Positions 37,111 through 46,139 of a stretch of 64,000 bases of DNA are shown here, in pieces. Position 1 is the first letter of the stretch. The number at the start of each line of letters is the position of its first letter. This DNA comes from Methylophaga sp. (GTDB lineage: Bacteria; Pseudomonadota; Gammaproteobacteria; Nitrosococcales; Methylophagaceae): contig PAJP01000005.1 in assembly GCA_002706095.1 (NCBI GenBank), forward strand, positions 1 through 64,000, in the 5' to 3' direction. The notes beneath the pieces are model-generated. The model had not been told where the DNA came from. It did not search any database and was given only the letters and a program-made list of their open reading frames with translations. The translations under genes and the position numbers were made by a program.

Positions 37111-37608
37111 TTAAACAGCGAAAGTGAGACAGTGGGTGAAGGCAAGTGCCATATAGCGTTTAACGGTACGCTCTGTAACATTTAACTTGGCAGCAATGTC
37201 TTTATAACGCATGCCGTCAAGTTGTGACAGTAGAAAAGTCTCTCTGACATGATCTGGCAATGTAGTGAGCATTTCGTCAATTTCTTGCAAGGTTTCCAAC
37301 AAGAGTAGTCGTTCTTCGCTACTTGGCGTAATAGCCTCGGGCAGTTGGCTGATGGCTTCTATATAGGCCTGTTCTAAGGATTTTCGACGGTAAAAATTCA
37401 CCATCAAGTCATGAGCAATTTTGGTTAAGTAGGCTCGCGGTTCGATAATGTCTTCTGGCATGTCCCTTTGCAATACTTTGACGAACGTATCTTGCGTTAG
37501 ATCAGCGGCATCATCACGCGAGGCCAATTTTTTACATAGCCAGTTATATATCCAACTATGGTGGTTTTCATAAGTTTGGCTAAACGGTTCAATAGTTGAG
37601 ATAGTCAT
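37111..37608 (-). CDS. FecI-type ECF sigma factor 1
   Basis: RNA polymerase sigma factor of 165 residues with region 2 (DAADLTQDTFVKVLQ, AYLTKIAHDLMVNFYRRKS) and region 4 (LPDHVRETFLLSQLDGMRYKDIA, NVTERTVKRYMALA). The second half matches the iron-starvation FecI class. Directly followed by its FecR gene and receptor 2, the standard cell-surface-signalling order. No convincing Fur box was found in the 130-base region upstream. Confidence 0.93.
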   Translation of the reverse strand: MTISTIEPFSQTYENHHSWIYNWLCKKLASRDDAADLTQDTFVKVLQRDMPEDIIEPRAYLTKIAHDLMVNFYRRKSLEQAYIEAISQLPEAITPSSEERLLLLETLQEIDEMLTTLPDHVRETFLLSQLDGMRYKDIAAKLNVTERTVKRYMALAFTHCLTFAV

Positions 37609-37738
37609 AACTAATTTGCATCATTCCATATCAAAGCAGGGCTTAAGGTGTGTGCGGTTTCAGAAAGTGTATTTACTTGCCTCTTAAGACTATTTTCATT
37701 TGTTGTATTCAAGTCTCTCTCCACCTTATTTTTATGTT

Positions 37739-38710
37739 TCAGGCCGGTTTAATCATCACAAAATAGCGGGTATAGCGTTCTATTCGTATTGCTAAGACTT
37801 CACTGGTGCTGGTTAAGGCGGCATTGACATCATTGACTGGGAACGCACCTGAGATAGTTAAATCAGCAACAGCAGGATCACAACGTAAGATGCCTGAGTG
37901 GTAACGTGATAGATGATCAACAAAGTCAGCCAATGGCATTTTATCGGCGATAATAAATCCATTTACCCATGCCATTGATGCCCTATCTATGAGCTGCTTC
38001 TGCTGAGAAAAGGCCGTATTAAATGTGACTAATTCACCCGCATTGACCACAACATTGTTGTCTGTCTCATCACAAGGTCTGACCTCTACCGCATCCTGAT
38101 ACACACTGACACAGCTGTGTTTAGACTTAACTTGAGTGCTAAATTTAGTGCCTAAAGCTGTGACCGTACCGTGATCAGTAACTACACTAAAAGGACGATA
38201 ATTCCGGTCTTGCTCCTGTGCCGTTTCAATGTAGATTTCACCTTGCAGTAACCTGATTGTTCTAGCTTGGTTACTAAAATCAATAGCTACCTTGGTATCA
38301 GTATTTAAAACAAGCAGACTGCCATCGTCTAAGGTGAGGCGTTTAATTTCACCAACTGCCGTTGAATAATCTGCCATTAATAAATACCAAGGCTTTTGTT
38401 TATAGCCATACCACCCTGCCGTTCCAGCAGCCAGCATAAGACTGAGGGTTTTAATGACTTGGCGACGTTCTTGTGATTTGATGTCTTTGGTATCAATCGG
38501 ACGATTTAATACGGCGATACTGGTTTTTGAATCCAGCCCCATAAACCGGTTGGTGATAGCTTCAACTTGTTGCCATGCCTGTCTGTTTTCTGGTGAAGCA
38601 TTTAGCCATCTTTGCCATTCTTTGCGATCTGTGTCTGTCGCTTCGCCTGAAGTCAGTTCAACAAACCAGTTGGTTGCTTCGTGGATAACATCGTTACTGT
38701 AACGGGCCAT
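37739..38710 (-). CDS. FecR-family anti-sigma / sigma regulator 2
   Basis: Inner-membrane relay of 323 residues, paralogue of the first FecR. DUF4880 domain (about 8-55, TNWFVELTSGEATDTDRKEW), membrane segment (about 82-100, preceded by RRQVIKT), FecR domain (about 115-215, TLDDGSLLVLNTDTKVAIDF, TVTALGTKFSTQV) and a C-terminal receptor-contact domain. It follows its sigma gene by nine bases. The pair has no receptor directly downstream, so its partner may be receptor 1, which also lies in the locus but lacks its own sigma pair; this is inferred. Confidence 0.92.
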   Translation of the reverse strand: MARYSNDVIHEATNWFVELTSGEATDTDRKEWQRWLNASPENRQAWQQVEAITNRFMGLDSKTSIAVLNRPIDTKDIKSQERRQVIKTLSLMLAAGTAGWYGYKQKPWYLLMADYSTAVGEIKRLTLDDGSLLVLNTDTKVAIDFSNQARTIRLLQGEIYIETAQEQDRNYRPFSVVTDHGTVTALGTKFSTQVKSKHSCVSVYQDAVEVRPCDETDNNVVVNAGELVTFNTAFSQQKQLIDRASMAWVNGFIIADKMPLADFVDHLSRYHSGILRCDPAVADLTISGAFPVNDVNAALTSTSEVLAIRIERYTRYFVMIKPA

Positions 38711-38719
38711 AAAAAATAA

Positions 38720-39268
38720 TTAGTTACCCATGTTTAAACAATGCAGCAGTGCTTTAGCGATGTACTGTCTAACCGAGCTGACTGAAACCGAGAGTCGTGA
38801 AGCAATTTCTGCGTGTGACAGTCCTTCGAGCTGACACCATAGAAAGGCACTGCGAACTCGTTCAGGTAAGCCATCCAACATTTCATCTATTTTAGCTAAG
38901 GTCTCTACCATAATATTGAGAGACTCAGGTGAGGGAACATCAACTTCGGGCATATTTTCCAATGCATCGAGATAAGCTCTTTCAATATCCTTGCGTCGAA
39001 CATGGTTGACCATGAGGCCATGGGCAACTGTAGTCAGGTAGGCTCGAGGTTCTTTGATGCTGCCCAGATCCTCTTTTTGCAAAATTTTGGAAAAGGTATC
39101 TTGCATTAAATCAGCGGCATCAAAACTACAGCCGATTTTCTTGCGGAGCCAGCCCATTAACCAGCTGTTGTGTGTACGATAAAGGTCGGTGACGATGGAG
39201 TCACGTGTTGCTTCAAAATTACCCAGAATACTTACGTCTGATTCATGGTGTAAGGCTATGTCACTCAA
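38720..39268 (-). CDS. FecI-type ECF sigma factor 2
   Basis: Sigma factor of 182 residues with region 2 (DAADLMQDTFSKILQ, AYLTTVAHGLMVNHVRRKD) and region 4 (LPERVRSAFLWCQLEGLSHAEIA, SVSSVRQYIAKAL). The start is a TTG at 39268 with GGGGAG upstream; no ATG fits as well. It is the most upstream gene of the minus-strand locus, and the 428-base region before it should hold its promoter. Confidence 0.92.
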   Translation of the reverse strand: MSDIALHHESDVSILGNFEATRDSIVTDLYRTHNSWLMGWLRKKIGCSFDAADLMQDTFSKILQKEDLGSIKEPRAYLTTVAHGLMVNHVRRKDIERAYLDALENMPEVDVPSPESLNIMVETLAKIDEMLDGLPERVRSAFLWCQLEGLSHAEIASRLSVSVSSVRQYIAKALLHCLNMGN

Positions 39269-39696
39269 TTGCCTGCTCCCCTTGTTAGATAAGCTGCCAG
39301 ATTAACTACACCTTATGTTTTGTGATGGTTTGCAGTAAGATTGCTTGTCACAAGTTCTGGGTAAACTCTGCGAGCATGTTCACAAAAATTCACATAAGGT
39401 TACGCAAATTTACTACGCATCGCACAGAGTAAATATAGGAAATATTCCTAAAATTACAGAGATTAAACCAGTTATAAAAAATGAATCGGTGCTTAGGCGC
39501 TTCGGGAGGTTTTTACCCTGACTTTTTAAAAATTAACTATTTTTCACTTTTTCAATCTGAAGATATGCACTCTAATAGAAACAATAAATGATGCTAATAA
39601 ATTTGCGGCTGAAGTCAGCCATGATGAAGCAGACAAGTTCTTGTACAATAGCGTGCTTTCGTTCTTCAGACATTCAAGCAATCTAGCGAGCCTACT
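39269..39696. other. Divergent intergenic region, no gene seen
   Basis: A+T-rich 428-base stretch between the fecI2 gene (minus) and the dienelactone-hydrolase-like gene (plus). It must hold both promoters, but no confident -35/-10 pair or Fur box was found. The one distinctive element is an imperfect inverted repeat TAGGAAATATTCCTA at 39436-39450, about 170 bases upstream of fecI2, possibly an operator. A frame at 39544-39864 (minus) is antisense to the hydrolase start and is not supported. Confidence 0.5.
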
Positions 39697-40440
39697 ATGA
39701 AAATTCAAAGCCACTTTGTCGATCTTGATACCCCTACTGGCGTGATGCGTACTTATATTCACCGCCCGGTAGGTGAAGGTAGTTACCCAGTCATTTTGTT
39801 CTACTCTGAAATTTTTCAACAAACCGGCCCCATTGAACGTGCCGCAAGATTGATGGCCAGCCACGGTTATGCCGTGTTAGTACCAGAAGTCTTTCATGAG
39901 CTGAATCCTATCGGCACTGTATTGGGCTATGATGATGCTGGTCGTGACAAAGGCAATGCAGATAAAGAAGCGAAAGATGTTCAGGGTTATGACTCTGATA
40001 ACGTCGCCATGATTGAGTATGTGAAAACGCAACCATGGTGTAACGGTCACATTGGTGCCATGGGCTATTGCATTGGTGGTCATCTGGCTTTCCGTGCCGC
40101 TTTACAACCTGAAGTTAAAGGCACCGCGTGTTTCTACGCCACAGATTTACATATTCAGAAAATCCCCAACAAACCTGGCCAGCACAGCATGGAACGCTTG
40201 GATGACATCAAAGGTGAGTTATTAATGATTTGGGGTAAACAGGATAACCATGTGCCTGCTGATGGTTTGTTAAAAATCTACCAGGAATTAAAAGCAACGG
40301 ATATCACCTTTACCTGGCATGAGTTTAATGCCGAACATGCGTTTATGCGTGATGAAGGTGATGGTGGTCGTTATGATGCACAAACGGCACAAATCGGTTA
40401 TCAACTGGCGTTAAATCTGTTCAGTAGAACACTTCGCTAA
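39697..40440 (+). CDS. Dienelactone hydrolase family protein
   Basis: Cytoplasmic alpha/beta-hydrolase of 247 residues. The Cys nucleophile lies in GYCIGGH (about 120-126), with the acid in WGKQDNHVP and the base in NAEHAFMRDEG, giving the Cys-Asp-His triad of the DLH family. Characterised members cleave dienelactones in aromatic degradation, but many of the family are uncharacterised esterases; no catabolic neighbours suggest the former here. It is a single-gene unit ended by a good terminator. Confidence 0.9.
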   Translation: MKIQSHFVDLDTPTGVMRTYIHRPVGEGSYPVILFYSEIFQQTGPIERAARLMASHGYAVLVPEVFHELNPIGTVLGYDDAGRDKGNADKEAKDVQGYDSDNVAMIEYVKTQPWCNGHIGAMGYCIGGHLAFRAALQPEVKGTACFYATDLHIQKIPNKPGQHSMERLDDIKGELLMIWGKQDNHVPADGLLKIYQELKATDITFTWHEFNAEHAFMRDEGDGGRYDAQTAQIGYQLALNLFSRTLR

Positions 40441-40462
40441 ATAGCCGTAGTTATTTAGTTTT

Positions 40463-40498
40463 AAAGGGAGTCAATGGCATCATTGGCTCCCTTTTTTA
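40463..40498 (+). terminator. Rho-independent terminator
   Basis: Stem AAGGGAGTCAATG / CATTGGCTCCCTT (one G-T pair, 4-base loop) followed by TTTTATT, 23 bases after the hydrolase gene. Confidence 0.93.
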
Positions 40499-40596
40499 TT
40501 GTCTCAAGAGATAAAACTTTTTGAGCTCTAGTCTGGCTCTACCACTCCCCTGTTATGCTAAGCTCACTTTTTCAATTGCTTGGGAATATCCGTGTT

Positions 40597-41571
40597 ATGT
40601 CCAATTCATCAGGTTTAGCTTTTGCACATTTACTGGATGGTCAAGGTGGAAGCAGCGAACTGAATGAGACGGATCTGCCGGCATGGCAAGCTGATCATGG
40701 TGTGCTCTGGTTGCATTTTGACTATACCCATCCTGATGCAGAACGCTGGTTACTTGAGCAGTCTGGGCTGGACAGCGTTATTGCCAATGCCTTATTGGAA
40801 GATGAAACACGCCCACGCACGACGTCAATAAATAATGGTTTGCTGATGTCCTTACGTGGCATCAATCATAATCAGCACGCTCATTGTGACGATATGATTT
40901 CTATTCGTGTCTGGATTGACCCACATATTATTGTGACAACACGTCGTGAAATGTCGTCTTCTGCTGCTGAGCTGGATAAATTACTTAATCAAGGTATCGG
41001 CCCGAAAGACAGTGCTGAATTTTTAATTAAGCTGATTGATCTGACCGTCGATGGCATGTCAGATACGATTGCCAGTTTCGAAGATATGATTGCAGACTAC
41101 GAAGACGCTGTCTTGGCAGGCAATACAGAAAACTTACACGATAATATTGCTCAGTTGCGTCGACAAGTGATTAGCATGCACCGATATCTGGCACCAGAGC
41201 GGGATGCCCTGGCTCGCCTGACATTGGAGAAGATATCCTGGTTATCTGATTATGATCGGATTCAGATTCATGAAATCAGTGACACGCTGATTCGTTACAT
41301 CGAAAATCTGGACGCTGTGCGTGAACGGGCTGTATTGGTTCAGGAAGAGCTGCATAGTAAAACCGCTGAACAACTCAATGCACGTATGTATGTGCTGTCT
41401 GTGATTGCGGCTGTGTTTTTACCTCTAAGCTTTGTGACAGGCTTATTGGGGATTAATGTGGGTGGCATTCCAGGCGCGAATGATAGTCATGCTTTTACTG
41501 ATGTCATCATCATGCTGACTGTTGTAGCTCTGATATTATTAATTTTATTCCGTTGGAAGAAATGGTTTTAA
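40597..41571 (+). CDS. CorA-family zinc/magnesium transporter, ZntB-like
   Basis: Pentameric inner-membrane metal transporter. The start is set at the ATG 40597 (MSNSSGLAFAHLLDG), which begins with the ZntB-like N-terminus; the longer frame from 40555 lacks a ribosome-binding site. The 324-residue protein has the large cytoplasmic funnel domain with long helices (about 130-265) and two C-terminal membrane helices; the pore signature is GIN in TGLLGINVGGIPG, as in ZntB, rather than the GMN of CorA. Substrate is therefore probably zinc, with direction not deducible from sequence. Confidence 0.88.
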   Translation: MSNSSGLAFAHLLDGQGGSSELNETDLPAWQADHGVLWLHFDYTHPDAERWLLEQSGLDSVIANALLEDETRPRTTSINNGLLMSLRGINHNQHAHCDDMISIRVWIDPHIIVTTRREMSSSAAELDKLLNQGIGPKDSAEFLIKLIDLTVDGMSDTIASFEDMIADYEDAVLAGNTENLHDNIAQLRRQVISMHRYLAPERDALARLTLEKISWLSDYDRIQIHEISDTLIRYIENLDAVRERAVLVQEELHSKTAEQLNARMYVLSVIAAVFLPLSFVTGLLGINVGGIPGANDSHAFTDVIIMLTVVALILLILFRWKKWF

Positions 41572-41699
41572 TCAGGCTTTAAACGGTGAATCAATCACTT
41601 AGTTAATCTGCTTAAAAATAATCCCTAACAAAGATAAAAATTTCTTCATTTTTTTCGAGCAAACTTCAAAAAGATGTTGTAGAATGCCTCGCTTTCTTG

Positions 41700-41775
41700 G
41701 GGTGCTTAGCTCAGCTGGGAGAGCATCGCCCTTACAAGGCGAGGGTCGGGGGTTCGATCCCCTCAGCACCCACCA
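41700..41775 (+). tRNA. tRNA-Val (anticodon TAC)
   Basis: 76-base cloverleaf: acceptor GGGTGCT pairs with AGCACCC, the D arm carries AGCTCAGCTGGGAGAGC, the anticodon loop is CTTACAA (anticodon TAC), the T arm is GGGGGTTCGATCCCC, discriminator A, and CCA is encoded. It stands alone between the ZntB-like and NERD genes. Confidence 0.97.
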
Positions 41776-41866
41776 AGAAAATCTCCTCTTCTATTCCAGC
41801 CCGCTTGTCTATCCCTCCTTTTTTGTGCATTGTATGACCTTGGAACATTAACCCCAAGGTGCTGAA

Positions 41867-42640
41867 ATGGACTTCACTCCGATATTCGCTTCATTATTGT
41901 CTCTCTGGTATTTCATTCCGTTATTTATCTGTCTGGCCGTTATTCGCTCAGCCTGGTTCAAAGGCATGTTGGGTGAGTTTATGGTCAACGTAATTGCCCG
42001 ATGGCAATTGGATAAACAGCATTATCATTTAATCAAAAACGTGACTCTACCGACAGAAGATGGCACGACTCAGATTGATCACATTATTGTGTCTGTTTAT
42101 GGCGTTTTTGTCGTAGAAACCAAAAATATTCGAGGCTGGATATTTGGCAGTGCTTCTCAGAAGAATTGGACTCAGCAACTTTATAAGCATAAATACCGTT
42201 TTCAAAATCCACTTCATCAAAATCATAAACACCTCAAAACACTTCAAAGCTTGCTTGACTTAAGCGACGAACACGTTTTTTCCGTCATTGTTTTTATTGG
42301 TGACAGCCACTTTAAAACACCGATGCCAGATAATGTGACTTATGGCTTGGGCTATGCTCGCTATATCAAATCAAAAACAAATCCTGTGCTGACGCCGGCA
42401 GAAAAGGACGCCATCATTGCTCAAATTGAATCTGGTCGCCTTTCACGCAGTTTGAAAACAAACAGAGAACATGTGGCACATGTAAAGCAATTAGTTGAGC
42501 GTCATCAAACGGACGAACCACTATGTGCTCGCTGTGGCCATAAAATGGTTAAACGCCAAAGCAAAAAAGGTGACAATGCAGGTCAGTTTTTCTGGGGCTG
42601 TAGTCAGTATCCGAAATGCCGTAATATCAGACCTGTTTAG
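41867..42640 (+). CDS. NERD-domain protein with topoisomerase-type C4 zinc finger
   Basis: Membrane-anchored, nuclease-related protein of 257 residues. An N-terminal hydrophobic helix (about 5-27) precedes the NERD domain (about 35-150) with restriction-endonuclease-like residues: E of LGEFMVN, D of QIDHIIVS and E-x-K in VVETKNIRG. The C-terminus is a topoisomerase I-type C4 finger (CARCGHKM ... WGCSQYPKC). The combination is widespread; its role is unproven but DNA processing is plausible. AAGGTG precedes the ATG, and the gene is followed closely by ypfJ. Confidence 0.9.
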   Translation: MDFTPIFASLLSLWYFIPLFICLAVIRSAWFKGMLGEFMVNVIARWQLDKQHYHLIKNVTLPTEDGTTQIDHIIVSVYGVFVVETKNIRGWIFGSASQKNWTQQLYKHKYRFQNPLHQNHKHLKTLQSLLDLSDEHVFSVIVFIGDSHFKTPMPDNVTYGLGYARYIKSKTNPVLTPAEKDAIIAQIESGRLSRSLKTNREHVAHVKQLVERHQTDEPLCARCGHKMVKRQSKKGDNAGQFFWGCSQYPKCRNIRPV

Positions 42641-42667
42641 TATCTCCCATTTACTAAAGGACACACA

Positions 42668-43570
42668 ATGAAATGGCGTGGTAGACAAAAAAGCAGCAAT
42701 ATTGAAGATCGTCGTAGTCAACGCGTTTCAGGTGTTCGTGGTGGCTCTGGCGGTATTATCCGTTTGCTACCAGCTATCTTTCGATTACTGGGTTTTAAAG
42801 GCACAGCCATTCTACTGATAGGTGTTGTGTTGTTGGCGACATTCACAGGTAACTTACCGGCATTATTATCTTTGTTCGGCATCCCCTCTTCCGCCCCTAC
42901 CGTCACATCCTCTGAGCCCCTGCAGGAAACTGCCGAAGAAAAAGAACGTGTCGACTTTGTCTCCGTCATTCTTGCTGATACTGAAGAAACCTGGTCAACC
43001 ATCTTTAGGGAAAATGGCCATCGTTATAGTCCGCCCAAACTAGTTTTATTTCGTGGTGTGGTGAATTCAGCGTGTGGTACAGCTCAATCGGCCATGGGCC
43101 CCTTTTATTGTCCAGGTGATCAGCGTGTTTATATCGATCTCAGTTTTTATGATCAGTTACAGAATCAATTAAATGCGCCGGGTGACTTCGCTCAGGCTTA
43201 TGTCATCGCTCACGAAGTGGGGCATCATATTCAGACTTTATTGGGCATATCACAACAAGTGAATGCGGCCCGAAATAGCGTAAGCCAGGTTGAATGGAAT
43301 AAGTTATCTGTTAAGCAAGAATTACAGGCAGATTGTTTTGCTGGTATCTGGGCACATCATGCGAATAAAACAAGACAATTATTAGAAGTGGGCGATCTGG
43401 AAGAAGGATTAACAGCAGCCAGTGCCATTGGTGATGATACATTACAAAAAAATGCCACGGGCGTCGTGAGACCCGACTCATTCACTCATGGTAGTTCGGC
43501 TCAACGTGTGACATGGTTTAAAACCGGTTATAAGAACGGTCATGTTGAGACATGTGATACATTTAAGTAA
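42668..43570 (+). CDS. ypfJ: Neutral zinc metallopeptidase, YpfJ family
   Basis: Membrane-bound putative metalloprotease of 300 residues. It starts with the family N-terminus (MKWRGRQKSSNIEDRRSQR), then a Gly-rich segment, one membrane helix (about 45-65) and the peptidase domain with zinc ligands in AHEVGHHIQ (about 178-186) and a downstream acidic residue in LQADCFAGIWA. The ending GSSAQRVTWFKTGYKNG is typical. AAAGGA precedes the ATG, 27 bases after the NERD gene. Confidence 0.93.
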   Translation: MKWRGRQKSSNIEDRRSQRVSGVRGGSGGIIRLLPAIFRLLGFKGTAILLIGVVLLATFTGNLPALLSLFGIPSSAPTVTSSEPLQETAEEKERVDFVSVILADTEETWSTIFRENGHRYSPPKLVLFRGVVNSACGTAQSAMGPFYCPGDQRVYIDLSFYDQLQNQLNAPGDFAQAYVIAHEVGHHIQTLLGISQQVNAARNSVSQVEWNKLSVKQELQADCFAGIWAHHANKTRQLLEVGDLEEGLTAASAIGDDTLQKNATGVVRPDSFTHGSSAQRVTWFKTGYKNGHVETCDTFK

Positions 43571-43652
43571 AGATAAAGCAGATTAAGTTTTCTTGCTTAA
43601 GTAATGATTTTTATAAATTTATGAGAAATTAAACAGCTTTTTTATTGTGTTT

Positions 43653-45776
43653 ATGTTTCAATTGAAAAAAACTTTTATAAAAGCTTTAGGGAGAAAGAGA
43701 TTGAAACAACGAATGCTGTTATGGATAGTAGCAACACGTAATAGTTTTGTTTCATTACTTCCCCTGACATTTCTACGTGTCACATTGGATCTATTGGTTT
43801 ATTTCCCAAACACGTTTTATCAAAACTTCATGACTGACTGGCTGGGTGATAACTGGAAATTACCTCTAGCCCAGATAAGTGAAGCCACATTTAGTTTTTT
43901 TGCGCTGGCTTTAACTGCGATTATTTCTGTGCAGTTGGTCTACCGACTAAATAGCAGTAACGCTGCTGAAGGTGACATGCCGACCCCATTGATGGTGGCC
44001 ATCAGTGCGGCTATCAACTTTATTATATTCATCTCATTACTTGGTTATTCACCCATTGACTTCAGTATGGAAGCGATGGCACTGGCTATTATTTTAGGTG
44101 TAGCAACGGCAGAGTTAGTCTCCTGGTTAACGCACAAACGATTGCTGGACTTATTACATCTCTCTGTTGAATCGGATACGGCATTTTATAATGCCATGCG
44201 TTTAACCCCCACTATTGTTTTGGTCGGGGTTTTCTTTTTTCTGCTAGCCGCATTTATTGCTGTGCTGCCTGATTTCCCAGATGCGTACAACACCATTACA
44301 CAAGCGGCACAGGAAACGGGGTTCGGTGCATGGATACTCAGCACTCTCACCGTACTGGTGAACCAGGGCTTATGGTTTGTTGGTATTCATGGTGGAATTA
44401 CTATTGAGTCATACCAGCAAGGGGCATTTTTTATTAATGATGTTGTTGCCATCAGTACTGATTGGGTAACACGGTCTGTTTACGAAAGCTTCGTTTTAAT
44501 AGGTGGCTCAGGCGCAACCATGGGATTGGTTATCGCCATATTAGTGGCCACACGCACAGGTGTTCAAAATAAGGTCGCCAAAATTTCAATTATCCCGAGT
44601 CTGTTTAATATTAACGATATCTTGATCTATGGCCTCCCTATTGTTCTCAACCCTCTCTATTTAATCCCCTTTTTCGCTGTGCCATTGTTATTGATGGCGA
44701 TGTCATTGCTGGCCTTTCAATCCGGTTGGGTTGATGTGGTAAATCAATCCAAAGTGACATGGACAACACCGCCTGTGTTATCGGCCTGGCTACTGACTGA
44801 ATCGTGGCGCGGCGTCGCGTTGCAATTGCTGAGCATTATCATCAGCACGCTGCTCTATCTCCCTTTTGTTCGTAAAGCTGAAATATACAGGCATCAACAA
44901 GAGCAACTGGCTTTTGAAGAAGCCACTAATACAATTATTCATAACGGTCAGACCAAGCTACAAATTATTAGCCGCCAAGACAAAGTCGGCATGATTGCCA
45001 GAGATCTGGTGTATGACCTGCGTCAGGCTATTTACCGCAATGAATTAACGGTTGTTTACCAACCTAAGCATCATCGTGCTGGTCACATTGTGGGCGTTGA
45101 AGCACTGGTGCGTTGGACACATCCACGCTACGGCTTTGTATCCCCTGCCATGCTCGTCATGCTGGCAGAAGACAGTGGTGATATCAATAAACTAGGTAAC
45201 TGGGTATTTGAGCAATGCTGTATCACTAAAGCCAAGTGGAATAAAGAAGGCCACTATGACCTGACGATGGCAATAAATATTTCACCGCTCCAACTCAGTG
45301 ATAATACCTTGCCTGCATTTCTCACACGCTGTATTCAACAATACGGACTCAGTCCGGATGAAATTGAATTAGAAATCACAGAGTCATCGGAAATTTCTGA
45401 CTCGAAACAGGTAGAGAAGATCTTGCAGGAAATCAGTGATCTCGGTATTCACCTGGCTATGGATGATTTTGGTATGGGCTACTCATCGCTTTTACATATG
45501 CGTCGCTTTACAGTAAATGCGATTAAAATTGATGGGTCGATTACCCGAGATGTACTAACAAACTCAACCAATGCCGATATTATTCGAACTATCAGTGCAT
45601 TGGGTAAATCCCAAAACGTCTCCGTTGTAGCTGAATATGTGGAAACATTAGAACAAAGAGAAGCCTTACTGGAAATGGGCTGTGATATATTCCAAGGCTA
45701 TTATCATAGTCCCCCGTTGAAACCTGAAGATTGCCCGATGTATTTTTTATCTCACCGTCTTGAAGGTGCTCAGTAA
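43653..45776 (+). CDS. PTS EIIC-like membrane domain fused to an EAL c-di-GMP phosphodiesterase
   Basis: About 707 residues. The N-terminal 410 form a polytopic EIIC-type sugar-permease domain of the lactose/cellobiose class (FVSLLPLTFLR, QGLWFVGIHGG), and the C-terminal part (about 445-700) is an EAL domain with all catalytic residues apparently intact: EALVRW, the Asn of INISPLQL, ELEITES, DDFGMGYSSL, IKIDGS, AEYVE and FQGYYHSPPL. The likely role is c-di-GMP hydrolysis controlled by a sugar or ligand bound in the membrane. No PTS EIIA/EIIB genes adjoin. The ATG at 43653 is preferred to the GTG at 43647, although neither has a clear ribosome-binding site. Confidence 0.9.
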   Translation: MFQLKKTFIKALGRKRLKQRMLLWIVATRNSFVSLLPLTFLRVTLDLLVYFPNTFYQNFMTDWLGDNWKLPLAQISEATFSFFALALTAIISVQLVYRLNSSNAAEGDMPTPLMVAISAAINFIIFISLLGYSPIDFSMEAMALAIILGVATAELVSWLTHKRLLDLLHLSVESDTAFYNAMRLTPTIVLVGVFFFLLAAFIAVLPDFPDAYNTITQAAQETGFGAWILSTLTVLVNQGLWFVGIHGGITIESYQQGAFFINDVVAISTDWVTRSVYESFVLIGGSGATMGLVIAILVATRTGVQNKVAKISIIPSLFNINDILIYGLPIVLNPLYLIPFFAVPLLLMAMSLLAFQSGWVDVVNQSKVTWTTPPVLSAWLLTESWRGVALQLLSIIISTLLYLPFVRKAEIYRHQQEQLAFEEATNTIIHNGQTKLQIISRQDKVGMIARDLVYDLRQAIYRNELTVVYQPKHHRAGHIVGVEALVRWTHPRYGFVSPAMLVMLAEDSGDINKLGNWVFEQCCITKAKWNKEGHYDLTMAINISPLQLSDNTLPAFLTRCIQQYGLSPDEIELEITESSEISDSKQVEKILQEISDLGIHLAMDDFGMGYSSLLHMRRFTVNAIKIDGSITRDVLTNSTNADIIRTISALGKSQNVSVVAEYVETLEQREALLEMGCDIFQGYYHSPPLKPEDCPMYFLSHRLEGAQ

Positions 45777-46112
45777 ATGACAAGCGCTGCCAATACAGTC
45801 ATGACCTTATATAACTGGAATATACTCATTCTTCCCAGTGGTGAGGAAATCTTTGTGGGTTTACGTCAACGGCCAGAAACCGTGCCGCCATTCAAGCCAG
45901 TGGATGAGGAAGATGAGTTACTGCCTTTTACATTACGCAATAGCAGTCCTATTAAAGAGTTTAATCAAGCCCAAGGCATAGGCTATACCGAGTCAGGTAA
46001 ACGTTATGTTGTGATAGGCCAAGCCAGCGATCCTACCGGCATGATTCGACTGAGCGTGAATCAGATGATGCCTGCTGAACAGATCAACTGGAAATTTCCA
46101 TTTAACGACTGA
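45777..46112 (+). CDS. Small protein of unknown function downstream of EIIC-EAL
   Basis: 111-residue cytoplasmic protein, starting on the base after the EIIC-EAL stop codon with AAGGTG nine bases upstream, so translationally coupled. No known domain recognised; it begins with a beta-rich segment (YNWNILILPSGEEIFVGLRQ) and has no signal peptide, membrane segment or cysteines. Coupling suggests a function with the EIIC-EAL protein, possibly as a regulatory partner. Confidence 0.7.
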   Translation: MTSAANTVMTLYNWNILILPSGEEIFVGLRQRPETVPPFKPVDEEDELLPFTLRNSSPIKEFNQAQGIGYTESGKRYVVIGQASDPTGMIRLSVNQMMPAEQINWKFPFND

Positions 46113-46126
46113 CTTCCCTGTCAGTC
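46107..46126. terminator. Hairpin between convergent genes
   Basis: Perfect 7-bp stem GACTGAC / GTCAGTC with a 6-base loop, overlapping the stop of the 111-residue protein gene. It is followed by ATTAATTA rather than a T-run, so efficiency may be low. Confidence 0.5.
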
Positions 46127-46139
46127 ATTAATTACGTCA

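Noticed and set aside
37609-37738. Possible Fur box upstream of fecI1
   Set aside because: The best stretch (near 37610-37630) matches the consensus poorly and lacks dyad symmetry.
39544-39864. 106-residue minus-strand frame before the dienelactone hydrolase
   Set aside because: It overlaps the hydrolase start antisense, with no family resemblance or ribosome-binding site.
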